Shown here one piece after another: positions 26,701 to 34,617 of a stretch of DNA of 64,000 bases. The position numbers and the translations under genes were made by a program. The DNA is from Ancylothrix sp. D3o. GTDB taxonomy: Bacteria > Cyanobacteriota > Cyanobacteriia > Cyanobacteriales > Oscillatoriaceae. The notes below the pieces were generated by a model that did not search any database, was not told the DNA's origin, and was given only the letters and a program-made list of their open reading frames with translations. The stretch's first letter is position 1. The number at the start of each line of letters is the position of its first letter. Location: contig NZ_JAMXEX010000001.1 of NCBI RefSeq assembly GCF_025370775.1, positions 558,001 through 622,000 on the forward strand, written 5' to 3'.

Positions 26701-28856
26701 TTGTATGGGTTAACCTCACTTCTTCAGCTTTGTGGGATGACAAAGGACAAATTAAATATGGCTTTGGAATTATTGAAGATATCAGCGAACGCAAACAAGT
26801 ACAAGAAGCTCTGATTGAAAGTGAAGAACGCTTTCGCGTCATGTTTAATCAAGCCGCAGTTGGTATTGGCTTAATTTCACTGGAAGGCCGATATTTACAA
26901 GTCAACCCCGCCTTGTGCGAAATAACTGGCTACACTTCGCAAGAACTCACGCAAAAACTCTTCCAAGAACTCACCCATCCCGATGATTTGGAAGCAGATA
27001 TTTCCAACTTAGGGCGATTAATTGCGGGTGAAGTCAAAGGCTACTCAAGGTCAAAGCGCTACTATCATAAAAATGGCTCAATTGTTTGGGTAAATATCAG
27101 CATTTCTGCCGTATGGGACAGCAGCGGAAAGCCGAAATACAACGTTGCTATTATTGAAGATATCAGCGACCGCCGGCGATCAGAACTTGCCCAAACTTTT
27201 TTAGTAGAAGCTAGTACCATTCTGGCGGCTTCCTTAGAATGGGAAACCAGCCTTTCTAACCTCGCACAACTCGCCATTCCCAGCTTAGCAGATGCCTGTT
27301 TTGTAGATATTTTTGAAGAAACCATGTCTCTGCGTCTGTTAGGCGTTGCTTGTAGCGAACCGCACAAAAAAGAATTACTCGAAGAAATCCACCGACGCTA
27401 CCCCCCAGAACATCAACCTAAACATCCAATCTTGCAAAGATTGCGTCAAGGAAAACCCACTTTTGAGCCGCAAGTTTCCGATGAAATGCTACAAATAACG
27501 GCTCAGGATGAAGAACATTTACAAATGCTGCAAGCGTTAGAAATTAGCTCAATGATGGTCATTCCGCTCAGGTCGCGCGGGCAATTATTTGGCTGTGTTT
27601 CGTTTATGAGAATGGGAACGCGACAGCGCTATGATCGAGCCGATCTTGCCCTTGCAGAAGAAGTTGCCCGCCGCGCCGCCAGCGCCCTTGATAACGCCAG
27701 ACTTTATCGAGAAGCGCGAGAAGCAAACCGGCTCAAAGATGAATTTTTAGCCGTTTTATCTCACGAATTACGCACACCTTTAAATGCCATTTTAGGCTGG
27801 ACTCAACTGTTACAAACTCGCAAATTTAATGAAGCAACAACCCAACGAGCCCTCGAAACCATAGACCGCAATGCCCGAACTCAAGCCCAATTAATTGAAG
27901 ACTTACTTGATGTTTCCCGAATCATCACCGGCAAGCTGCGCCTCAAACCACGCTGGGCCAGCGTTCAATCTCTAATTTCTCAAACCATTGATACCCTGCG
28001 TCTTGCCGCCGAAGCCAAATCAATTTTAGTTGAATTTGTATCTGATCCTGCCATTGATTTGATGTGGGTAGACCCGGAAAGGTTTCGCCAAATTGTCTGG
28101 AATTTACTTTCCAATGCTATTAAATTTACTCCCAATTCCGGCCAAATTTCAGTTATATTAAGCAGGGCCGGTTCTTTTGCAGAAATTAGCGTCACCGACA
28201 CCGGCATTGGCATCAAACCTGAATTTTTACCCTTTGTTTTTGATCGCTTCCGTCAAGCCGATGGCAGCACCACCCGTTCCTATGGGGGGTTGGGTTTAGG
28301 CTTAGCAATTGTCCGTCATTTAGTGGAAATTAACGGCGGTAGCGCCTTTGTATTTAGCGAGGGAGAAGGCAAAGGAGCTACCTTTAAAGTCCGCCTGCCT
28401 TTTTTAACAGGAAATAGCGAAGATGAAACGGAACTTTCAACACAGTTTTCTAGCTTAAATTTTGTTCATTCAACTTTAGCGCATCTTCGCATTTTAGTTG
28501 TGGATGATGAGCCTGATACTCTGGATATGGTGAGTTTCACCCTTGAACAATACGGCGCGATGGTGCGAAAAGCCCCCACAGCAACCCACGCTTTAGAAAT
28601 TTTGCAAGAATGGCTGCCCGATATGCTTTTAAGTGATATTGGAATGCCACAAGTAGATGGTTATATGTTAATTCGTACCTTGCGCGAAAGACCCCCTGAA
28701 CAAGGCGGTCTTCTTCCCGCTATTGCTTTAACGGCTTATGCTACGGAAAACGACCGCCAACAAGCTTTTAAAGCCGGGTTTAATTGTCATTTAAGCAAGC
28801 CGGTTGACCCCCAATTATTAATTCAATCAATTTGTAATTTGCTAAGAGGCTCTTAG
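23787..28856 (+). CDS. Membrane-anchored hybrid histidine kinase with tandem PAS and GAF domains
   Basis: 1689 residues. The first ~130 residues form a hydrophobic KdpD-like membrane module (SCVLVGLLSGVFLQ; VILSTWWGGFAAGLMAT). PAS (~155-265) and a Lys/Gln-rich coiled coil lead to GAF (~305-475). PAS domains follow at about 525-645, 655-755, 765-870, 885-1000 and 1010-1125, the last two near-duplicates of each other. A second GAF is ~1135-1300, HisKA has LSHELRTPLNAILGW (~1324), the HATPase has NLLSNAIKFTP, DTGIGIKP and GGLGLGLAIV, and a C-terminal receiver has LLSDIGMPQVDGY (Asp near 1616). The receiver at the end marks a phosphorelay that needs an Hpt protein, not seen here. Large inverted CRISPR or mobile signals are absent around it. 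Confidence 0.9.
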   Translation: MKTNHLPFQFPAYALLTSCVLVGLLSGVFLQQTSEFHTPWLVLFIAVILSTWWGGFAAGLMATVCGAALASYLSFDPNFIFLTSIFGHNLRGDFFKTVSFPFGPAFKLQAGLFMIEACLLSSLLSNVRLSKQSASNRRAKQKSNENLKNAQGPEPSDPNLTQILKILENVSDGLAVLDSQNQVIFINEKAREYWKISPPEIANKKIAKVDNKPHLRDFDEKLDQALVGNKNKKIIEFISDSKQWFEINLYPSQEGTAISIQEITERKQKEQKKQKHFHKRQKQLQEKYREAAEKTQQQYDFLAEASKVLGTSVDAQKISEKLADLTVPFLGEYCLIYRLEGGQNIYQVASAHQNKQKQKIVDEITKLGPEDLETSQSLIATVLQTGEAIFINDKETASQAITNLKHWAKTSSHQHRQLIEELYPKTVMILPLFVRGQIWGAMLIAIAESNRQYDASELSLAENLAHRAAVTLENATLNQENQQTLQYQAQLLSLVAELYRQTQQALERKEELLSLIDALFAGAPVGIAFLDKDLRYIRINAQLATINGLPIEQHLGKKFTEVIPRISSKIEPQLQQVLQTGQPILNVEINGRTAEKPSREGYWLANYYPVRNARGETVGIGIILAEITQTKKAEASAKEANRKVANILESITDAFFALDHNWCFTYINQRCAEMMLEKPQKLLGRCIWEMFPDEIGSICHDNYHKAIKEQTAVHFEAKGWRTESYYEIHAYPSPDGLAVYLQDITERKQAYQALQESEKRFRRLVESNIFGVAFGDFQGGIHYANDYFLNMIGYSRQDLEAKQIKWLDITPPEYVHLDWQAGEELKQRGISTPFEKEYIRKDGSRVPILIGGALLQERCDEQQEIISFYLDLSDRKKAEKARQESEERFAAMFNQASIGIALVGLDGQFLEVNPAMSKISGYSQEELRQMNFQDVTHPDDLEADWALARQVINRQIPGYSIEKRYIRKNGEIVWVNLTSSALWDDKGQIKYGFGIIEDISERKQVQEALIESEERFRVMFNQAAVGIGLISLEGRYLQVNPALCEITGYTSQELTQKLFQELTHPDDLEADISNLGRLIAGEVKGYSRSKRYYHKNGSIVWVNISISAVWDSSGKPKYNVAIIEDISDRRRSELAQTFLVEASTILAASLEWETSLSNLAQLAIPSLADACFVDIFEETMSLRLLGVACSEPHKKELLEEIHRRYPPEHQPKHPILQRLRQGKPTFEPQVSDEMLQITAQDEEHLQMLQALEISSMMVIPLRSRGQLFGCVSFMRMGTRQRYDRADLALAEEVARRAASALDNARLYREAREANRLKDEFLAVLSHELRTPLNAILGWTQLLQTRKFNEATTQRALETIDRNARTQAQLIEDLLDVSRIITGKLRLKPRWASVQSLISQTIDTLRLAAEAKSILVEFVSDPAIDLMWVDPERFRQIVWNLLSNAIKFTPNSGQISVILSRAGSFAEISVTDTGIGIKPEFLPFVFDRFRQADGSTTRSYGGLGLGLAIVRHLVEINGGSAFVFSEGEGKGATFKVRLPFLTGNSEDETELSTQFSSLNFVHSTLAHLRILVVDDEPDTLDMVSFTLEQYGAMVRKAPTATHALEILQEWLPDMLLSDIGMPQVDGYMLIRTLRERPPEQGGLLPAIALTAYATENDRQQAFKAGFNCHLSKPVDPQLLIQSICNLLRGS

Positions 28857-28998
28857 GCATTAGCTTGCTTTGTAGCTCTCAATAACGGCGATTGACAGAC
28901 TTCAACCCCACCCCTCCCAGCAAGCGCTGACGGAGAGGGGGATTGAGTTTGCATACAGGCGGGACTCCTGCGCCCAAGAGTGGCACCGCCTCTACTGG

Positions 28999-29358
28999 TT
29001 ATGCACCTTCTAAAATTTGGCGAATTCGACGTTCTAAACGGTCAAGATCCAGCCCACCTTCATCGCGGCTAAACCGGCGCACTGTTGCATTCACATTCCC
29101 CAAATCTGCCAGCAAATCTTGCAAGATTTCTTGTTGTTGCCGGCTTTGAGTTACTTCTCGCGGTTCCTGCACCAAATCGCGGATAATTGTATCTTCTGCT
29201 CGCGCCGCAACCACCGGATCAGTTTGCCCTTCTAAATGTACAAAAGTACGTCTGCCGGGGCCCCGTTCTTCCTCAATCGGAATCACTGCATTAACCCGAT
29301 CAGAACGCACATATTTCCCAAACCCTAAATGTACTAAAACACCAGATTGTATCTTCAT
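28999..29358 (-). CDS. RemA/DUF370-like protein
   Basis: 119 residues. The N-terminal ~75 residues (VHLGFGKYVRSDRVNAVIPIE, then GRRTFVHLEGQ and AEDTIIRDL) resemble RemA/DUF370, small DNA-binding regulators of matrix genes in Bacillus: GFGN-(I/V)-V...R and a GRRTR-like turn followed by a strand. The C-terminal half is a helical, Gln/Arg-rich extension not found in Bacillus RemA. The assignment is from motif memory, not alignment. It is the distal gene of a minus-strand set with the GAF gene. Confidence 0.5.
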   Translation of the reverse strand: MKIQSGVLVHLGFGKYVRSDRVNAVIPIEEERGPGRRTFVHLEGQTDPVVAARAEDTIIRDLVQEPREVTQSRQQQEILQDLLADLGNVNATVRRFSRDEGGLDLDRLERRIRQILEGA

Positions 29359-29484
29359 ATTTAGGCGTTTTGACTTAATTTAACTTATCTTTATTTTAAC
29401 AAAAAAACCTCTCCTTAAGTGAGCTTTGCCCACCTTATTTATGGGTAAAATCCGCATGATAAAAAGCCGGAGTTTTACGGTGTT

Positions 29485-29505
29485 GGAGGGCAAAGCCTAC
29501 CCTCC
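29485..29505 (-). terminator. Hairpin after the GAF gene
   Basis: GGAGGG-caaagccta-CCCTCC lies 9 bases past the stop of the 29514 gene. It is a sequence of the dispersed GGAGGGCAAAGCC kind; no T-run. Confidence 0.35.
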
Positions 29506-29513
29506 AAATCCGC

Positions 29514-30053
29514 CTAAATTCCTAATTCAGATTTAACATACTTAACCGCCAACGGCGTAACTTTTGCCGTCAGAAAATCAATGATGTAGCGGTCTTGTTC
29601 CGACCACCGGCGCGGCGAACCAAAAACACAAGGTTGTAACACCCCCCATAACTGATTTTCATAGCACAAATGCGCGTGAATTAACGCCCGATGCCCAAAA
29701 TTTTCTCGCTCAAACTCTTTGTTTACCACCTGCGGATCAGCCGTTTCGACATCCTCGACAAAAATTGTCGGATCAGTTCGCAACGCCGCCGCAAACATCG
29801 GGTCTTCATCCCCTAAAGAAAGCGGTTCCTCTTGCCATTCCGTGCCGAGTACAGCCTGAATTTCTTCACTGCGACAAAAACAAAACGGCGATTTTCCTAA
29901 GCGCGTCTTTGGGTCGCGCAAATAGACAAAACAGCGGTCACACTGCAACTGTTCTACCAACAGCGGCAATAACTTTTCAAACACATCTGCCGGCTGGCTT
30001 TCTTGCTCAAAAATTTGTTCAAACTTTTCTAAAATTGTTGGGTTCGTCATCAT
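29514..30053 (-). CDS. Stand-alone GAF domain protein
   Basis: 179 residues consisting almost wholly of one GAF domain (FEKLLPLLVEQLQCDRCFVYLRD ... WGVLQPCVFGSPRRWSEQD). Two Cys lie in LQCDRCF; a bilin-attaching Cys-His pair is not present, so it is not a canonical cyanobacteriochrome. Its ATG overlaps the TGA of the hydrolase gene upstream (ATGA, 30050-30053), so the two are translationally coupled. Confidence 0.82.
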   Translation of the reverse strand: MMTNPTILEKFEQIFEQESQPADVFEKLLPLLVEQLQCDRCFVYLRDPKTRLGKSPFCFCRSEEIQAVLGTEWQEEPLSLGDEDPMFAAALRTDPTIFVEDVETADPQVVNKEFERENFGHRALIHAHLCYENQLWGVLQPCVFGSPRRWSEQDRYIIDFLTAKVTPLAVKYVKSELGI

Positions 30054-30874
30054 TGTTTAGCTTGTAATAAATTACCAAAATCTTGGATAACTTTATCGTA
30101 GCGTTCCCCCGCAACTTCCACCAAATCATTATGACCTCCCCCCTCAACCCAGAAATAATGTTTCGGAGGATTAGCTGCTTTAAAAAGAGCCTCACCGTGC
30201 CACAATGGAATCAGATCATCCGCCGTGCCGTGCATCACCAAAACCGGACAGCGCACTCGCCCGATTTTATCAATATTGGCAAACTTATCAAAGGGCAGAA
30301 TCGGAATTTTTGTAACCACCCGAAACGCACTCACAAAAGCGCTTTCTAAAATTAAACCGGCCACCCTTTCTCGACTGGCTAAATCAACAGATGGCCCCGA
30401 ACCCACCGACCGGCCATAAACAATAATCCGGGCCGGTGAAATTTTTAACGATTGTGTTAGATAATTATAAGCAGCATTAATATCCGCATAAGCGTTTTGC
30501 TCGCTTGGCGTACCCTCACTGGTTCCATACCCTTGATAATCATAAGCAAACACACTAAACCCCAACCTGTGCAACTGTTGCAAATAAGGGCGAATATCCC
30601 CCAAATCTTCCGCATTGCCATGACTGTAGAGAACAGTAAAACTTGCCTTAGCATTGGGCAAATATACAGCCGAAATACGCTTACCATTTGCCGAAGTCAA
30701 CTTCAACATATCTCTACTCTCTTGATACGTCGAAATTTGGGGCTGAAAAATTTGCTTTTCTGTGAAAAAATATCCATACACGCACACACAAGCGTAAACA
30801 AAAACCACAGAACGCAGCAAACGTTTAAAAGAAAAATCGCCAACCACCCAACGTTTCACGAATTTTTTATCCAT
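30050..30874 (-). CDS. Membrane-anchored alpha/beta hydrolase
   Basis: 274 residues. One N-terminal membrane helix (SVVFVYACVCVYGYFF) precedes an alpha/beta-hydrolase domain. The oxyanion region is SHGNAEDLGD and GYGTSEG; the nucleophile elbow is YGRSVGSG (Ser in GxSxG). The acid is in HGTADDLIPLWHG and the His in EGGGHNDLVE. It resembles the ABHD17/BEM46-like family, serine hydrolases acting on acyl groups; substrate not inferable. It is coupled to the GAF gene by a 4-base overlap. Confidence 0.88.
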   Translation of the reverse strand: MDKKFVKRWVVGDFSFKRLLRSVVFVYACVCVYGYFFTEKQIFQPQISTYQESRDMLKLTSANGKRISAVYLPNAKASFTVLYSHGNAEDLGDIRPYLQQLHRLGFSVFAYDYQGYGTSEGTPSEQNAYADINAAYNYLTQSLKISPARIIVYGRSVGSGPSVDLASRERVAGLILESAFVSAFRVVTKIPILPFDKFANIDKIGRVRCPVLVMHGTADDLIPLWHGEALFKAANPPKHYFWVEGGGHNDLVEVAGERYDKVIQDFGNLLQAKQ

Positions 30875-30966
30875 TTGACTCTCGGATATCTATAATTGTG
30901 ATTTTCAGGAATAATTTTGAGGGGGGAAGTCATCACCAGACAATCCCACCACGTTCAATTTATTTT

Positions 30967-30975
30967 GTGTGAGGA
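30967..30975 (+). promoter_or_regulatory. Yfr1-complementary ribosome binding site of gcvH
   Basis: GTGTGAGGA, six bases before the gcvH ATG, contains the Shine-Dalgarno and is complementary to the Yfr1 core UCCUCACAC. The same nonamer precedes murE. A GAGGA alone would be ordinary; it is the shared extra GTGT that draws attention. Confidence 0.35.
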
Positions 30976-30981
30976 ACGCAG

Positions 30982-31371
30982 ATGAGCCTAGAATACCCAA
31001 ATGATTTGAAATACCTCGACACCCACGAATATGCCCGCTTAGATGGAGAAATTGCCACCCTTGGCATCAGCGCCTTTGCAGTTGATCAACTAGGCGATAT
31101 AGTATTCTTGGAAGTCCCAGACATCGGCGAAGCAATCAGCAAAGGCGAAAGTTTTGGCACCATCGAGTCAGTCAAAGCCGTTGAAGATTTAAAATCACCA
31201 ATCACCGGCACCGTTATTGAACGAAACACCGAAACCATCGACAACCCCGAAAAACTCGGCGAAGATCCTTACGGAGAAGGCTGGTTGATTAAAGTCCGCG
31301 TAAACGATCCTGCTGAAATCAACGAAGCCATGACTGCTGATGAATATCGCGCCCTAGTAGAAGGCGAATAA
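30982..31371 (+). CDS. gcvH: Glycine cleavage system H protein
   Basis: 129 residues, normal length. GcvH carries the methylamine group on lipoate between GcvP, GcvT and the L protein in glycine cleavage, essential to cyanobacterial photorespiration. The lipoylation Lys is Lys65 in [12 protein letters not shown], preceded by the hallmark [13 protein letters not shown]. Start ATG 30982 follows GAGGA. gcvP is 131 bases downstream on the same strand, with a hairpin between them; gcvT is absent from the window. Confidence 0.97.
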   Translation: MSLEYPNDLKYLDTHEYARLDGEIATLGISAFAVDQLGDIVFLEVPDIGEAISKGESFGTIESVKAVEDLKSPITGTVIERNTETIDNPEKLGEDPYGEGWLIKVRVNDPAEINEAMTADEYRALVEGE

Positions 31372-31377
31372 AAATAC

Positions 31378-31395
31378 GGTGGGCGCGAGCCCACC
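31378..31395 (+). terminator. Hairpin between gcvH and gcvP
   Basis: GGTGGGC-gcga-GCCCACC, a 7-bp perfect stem 7 bases after the gcvH stop, without a T-run. It may attenuate or process the gcvH-gcvP transcript, giving more GcvH than GcvP. Confidence 0.45.
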
Positions 31396-31502
31396 TAAAC
31401 GCCCCAGCTTAATGCAAATTAAATGAAATTTTCTCCGTATTTGTCCCAAACTGCCGATAATTGTTACAAAATAATAAGCCTGCGGACTAACTAACCACTT
31501 CT

Positions 31503-34418
31503 ATGCCTAACCTAATGAATCCCCAACAAGCCCTTACTCAGCAAAGCCAACAAACCAGCCCCAACGCCATAAAAAACTATGGCTTTGCCCGCCGGCACAT
31601 TGGCCCAAACAGCGCCGAAATTCAAAAAATGCTGGAAGTCTTGGGACTGCAAAGCCTAGACGACCTCATTGAAAAAACAGTACCCTCAACAATTAAACTG
31701 CAACAACCCTTACAACTTCCCCAAGCCCGCAGCGAACAACAAGCCTTAAAAGCACTCAAACAAATTGCCAGTAAAAATCAAATATTCCGCTCATTTATTG
31801 GCATGGGATATTATGACTGCATCACGCCGCCGGTTATCCAAAGAAACATCCTAGAAAACCCTGGCTGGTACACAGCATACACCCCCTATCAAGCCGAAAT
31901 AGCCCAAGGCCGGCTCGAAGCATTGCTCAACTTTCAAACCATGATAATTGAGCTAACCGGCCTCGAAATAGCCAACGCCTCCCTACTTGATGAAGGTACC
32001 GCCGCCGCCGAAGCAATGAGCATGAGTTATGGAGTCTCAAAAAGCAAAGCAAAAGCCTTTTTTATCTCCAAAGATTGCCATCCTCAAACCCTCGAAGTCG
32101 TCCAAACTCGCGCCATCCCCCTAGGAATAGAACTGATCATTGGCGACCATCAAACTTTTGATTTCAGCACCCCAATTTTTGGAGCATTGCTGCAATATCC
32201 CGCCAGCGATGGAGTAATTTATGACTATCGAAACTTCATCGAAAAAGCCCATCAAAATAACGCCCTCGTCACCGTCGCCGCCGATATTTTAAGCCTTTGT
32301 TTACTCACACCCCCCGGCGAATTTGGCGCAGATATTGCCGTAGGAAGCACACAACGCTTTGGTGTACCCCTTGGATATGGGGGGCCCCACGCCGCTTATT
32401 TTGCCACAAAAGAAGCCTATAAAAGACAAGTTCCGGGGCGTATTGTTGGCGTTTCAAAAGATAGCAATGGCAAACCGGCCCTCCGTTTAGCCCTCCAAAC
32501 CCGCGAACAACATATCCGCCGCGAAAAAGCCACCAGTAATATTTGCACAGCCCAAGTTTTACTAGCAGTAATGGCCAGTATGTATGCCGTTTATCACGGG
32601 CCCACCGGCATCAAACAAATAGCAGAGCAAGTCCACCACTTAACGGTAATTTTAGGCGAAGGCTTGAAAAAACTCGGCTACAAATTGAATTCAGAATTAT
32701 TTTTTGATACCCTGCGGGTGGAATTGTCAGAAAAATCGCTGCAAGATATCATCAAAACCGCCGAAAAAAACAACATCAATTTACGAGCTATTGATGATAA
32801 AACCGTCGGCATTTCCCTAGATGAAACTACCACCATTGAAGATATCAAAGATTTGTGGCATATCTTCGCCGCCAGCGATACTCTACCCTTCAATCTCGAA
32901 GACTTAAAAACCCAATCCCCCATCAGCAATTCCCTAGCGCGGACAAGCAATTATCTCACCCATCCGGTTTTCAACCGCTATCATTCTGAGTCGCAATTGT
33001 TGCGATATTTGCATCAATTAGAAAGCAAAGATTTATCGTTAACAACTTCGATGATTCCGTTGGGTTCTTGTACAATGAAACTCAACGCCACAGCAGAAAT
33101 GATGCCGGTGAGTTGGCCGGAGTTTGCAAAAATTCATCCTTTTGCTCCAACTTCGCAAACCTTGGGTTATCAAATTATGTTTCACCAGCTAGAAGAATGG
33201 CTGGCAGAAATCACCGGCTTTGCAGGAATTTCTTTACAACCAAATGCCGGTTCTCAAGGCGAATATGCTGGATTATTGGTGATTCGGCAATATCATCAAA
33301 ATCGCGGTGAAGCGCATCGCAATATTTGTTTAATTCCGCAGTCTGCACACGGAACAAACCCCGCCAGTGCAGTTATGTGTGGCATGAAAGTAGTGCCGGT
33401 GGAATGCGATCTCCAGGGAAATATTGACCTCAAAGACCTCAAAGCAAAAGCCGAAAAACACAGTCAAGAATTAGCCGCTTTGATGGTAACTTATCCATCA
33501 ACTCATGGCGTTTTTGAAGCAGAAATCAAGCAAATTTGCGAGATTATTCACCAAAACGGCGGACAAGTTTATATGGATGGGGCAAATATGAATGCACAGG
33601 TTGGTTTATGCCGGCCTGGTGATTTTGGGGCGGATGTTTGCCACCTCAATTTACACAAAACTTTCTGCATTCCGCATGGTGGTGGCGGGCCCGGAATGGG
33701 GCCCATTGGCGTTGCCGAACATTTGCTGCCTTTTCTACCCGGACATTCAGTGGTGAAATTAGGCGAAAAAGCAAATATTGGGGCTGTTTCTGCGGCACCT
33801 TGGGGAAGTGCAAGTATTTTGCCGATATCTTGGATGTATATCGCCATGATGGGGGGAGAGGCGTTAACTCATGCCACTAAAATTGCAATTTTGAATGCAA
33901 ATTATATGGCTCGCCGGCTGGCAGATTATTACCCTGTTTTGTACAAGGGAAATGGCGGTTTTGTTGCTCACGAGTGTATTTTAGATTTGCGGGGAGTCAA
34001 AAAATCTGCCGGAATTGAAGTCGAAGATATTGCGAAACGATTGATGGATTATGGATTTCATGCACCAACGGTTTCTTGGCCGGTTGCCGGTACCGTAATG
34101 GTGGAACCAACCGAAAGCGAATCCCTCGAAGAATTGGATCGTTTTTGTGATGCCATGATTGCAATTCGTGAAGAAATTAGCGAGATAGAAAGCGGCACAA
34201 TTAATGCCGAAAATAACACGCTGAAAAATGCACCCCATACGGCAGAAAGCTTGATGTTTTCTGAGTGGAACCGGCCTTATTCTCGTGAACAAGCAGCCTA
34301 TCCCGCACCTTGGACGCGAGAATATAAATTCTGGCCGGCTGTAGGACGAATTGATAATGCTTTTGGTGACAGAAATTTTGTTTGCTCTTGTTTGCCAATG
34401 GAGGCTTATTCGAGTTAA
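31503..34418 (+). CDS. gcvP: Glycine dehydrogenase (decarboxylating), P protein
   Basis: 971 residues, the single-chain (alpha-beta fused) form usual in cyanobacteria and plants. PLP-dependent decarboxylation of glycine and transfer of the aminomethyl group to GcvH. N-terminal half: [17 protein letters not shown], then GMGYYDC. Catalytic half: the PLP Lys is Lys719 in [18 protein letters not shown], followed by the C-terminal [20 protein letters not shown] 31503 or the ATG at 31515 could be the start. The gene is in step with gcvH upstream. Confidence 0.97.
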   Translation: MPNLMNPQQALTQQSQQTSPNAIKNYGFARRHIGPNSAEIQKMLEVLGLQSLDDLIEKTVPSTIKLQQPLQLPQARSEQQALKALKQIASKNQIFRSFIGMGYYDCITPPVIQRNILENPGWYTAYTPYQAEIAQGRLEALLNFQTMIIELTGLEIANASLLDEGTAAAEAMSMSYGVSKSKAKAFFISKDCHPQTLEVVQTRAIPLGIELIIGDHQTFDFSTPIFGALLQYPASDGVIYDYRNFIEKAHQNNALVTVAADILSLCLLTPPGEFGADIAVGSTQRFGVPLGYGGPHAAYFATKEAYKRQVPGRIVGVSKDSNGKPALRLALQTREQHIRREKATSNICTAQVLLAVMASMYAVYHGPTGIKQIAEQVHHLTVILGEGLKKLGYKLNSELFFDTLRVELSEKSLQDIIKTAEKNNINLRAIDDKTVGISLDETTTIEDIKDLWHIFAASDTLPFNLEDLKTQSPISNSLARTSNYLTHPVFNRYHSESQLLRYLHQLESKDLSLTTSMIPLGSCTMKLNATAEMMPVSWPEFAKIHPFAPTSQTLGYQIMFHQLEEWLAEITGFAGISLQPNAGSQGEYAGLLVIRQYHQNRGEAHRNICLIPQSAHGTNPASAVMCGMKVVPVECDLQGNIDLKDLKAKAEKHSQELAALMVTYPSTHGVFEAEIKQICEIIHQNGGQVYMDGANMNAQVGLCRPGDFGADVCHLNLHKTFCIPHGGGGPGMGPIGVAEHLLPFLPGHSVVKLGEKANIGAVSAAPWGSASILPISWMYIAMMGGEALTHATKIAILNANYMARRLADYYPVLYKGNGGFVAHECILDLRGVKKSAGIEVEDIAKRLMDYGFHAPTVSWPVAGTVMVEPTESESLEELDRFCDAMIAIREEISEIESGTINAENNTLKNAPHTAESLMFSEWNRPYSREQAAYPAPWTREYKFWPAVGRIDNAFGDRNFVCSCLPMEAYSS

Positions 34419-34433
34419 CTAAACCCCTAGACA

Positions 34434-34560
34434 TTGTGGGGCCGGCATCTTGCCGGCCTCCTCTTCAAAAAAGCAAAGTACCGCCTCAAAGACGTAAGGC
34501 GCGGAACGTCTCTACATCTGCATTTATCTGCGTAGCGCTACGCGCGGCTACGCCTAACAT
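34434..34560. repeat. Cluster of palindromes downstream of gcvP
   Basis: Three elements in 125 bases. GGCCGGCA-tct-TGCCGGCC (34440-34458) is a terminator-like stem close behind gcvP. AGACGT...ACGTCT lies at 34490-34511. The perfect palindrome GCGTAGCGCTACGC spans 34530-34543, followed by a half copy (GCGGCTACGCC). All three are dispersed-repeat types of filamentous cyanobacteria. The first probably terminates gcvP. Confidence 0.6.
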
Positions 34561-34617
34561 CTGCGGTTCAAAAAACCCCCCAACAATCGGTGGTATAAAC
34601 ACCTAAATATCGCTAGA

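Noticed and set aside
29514-30053. Cyanobacteriochrome GAF domain
   Set aside because: No Cys-His bilin-attachment pair in the right place; only two Cys in LQCDRCF.
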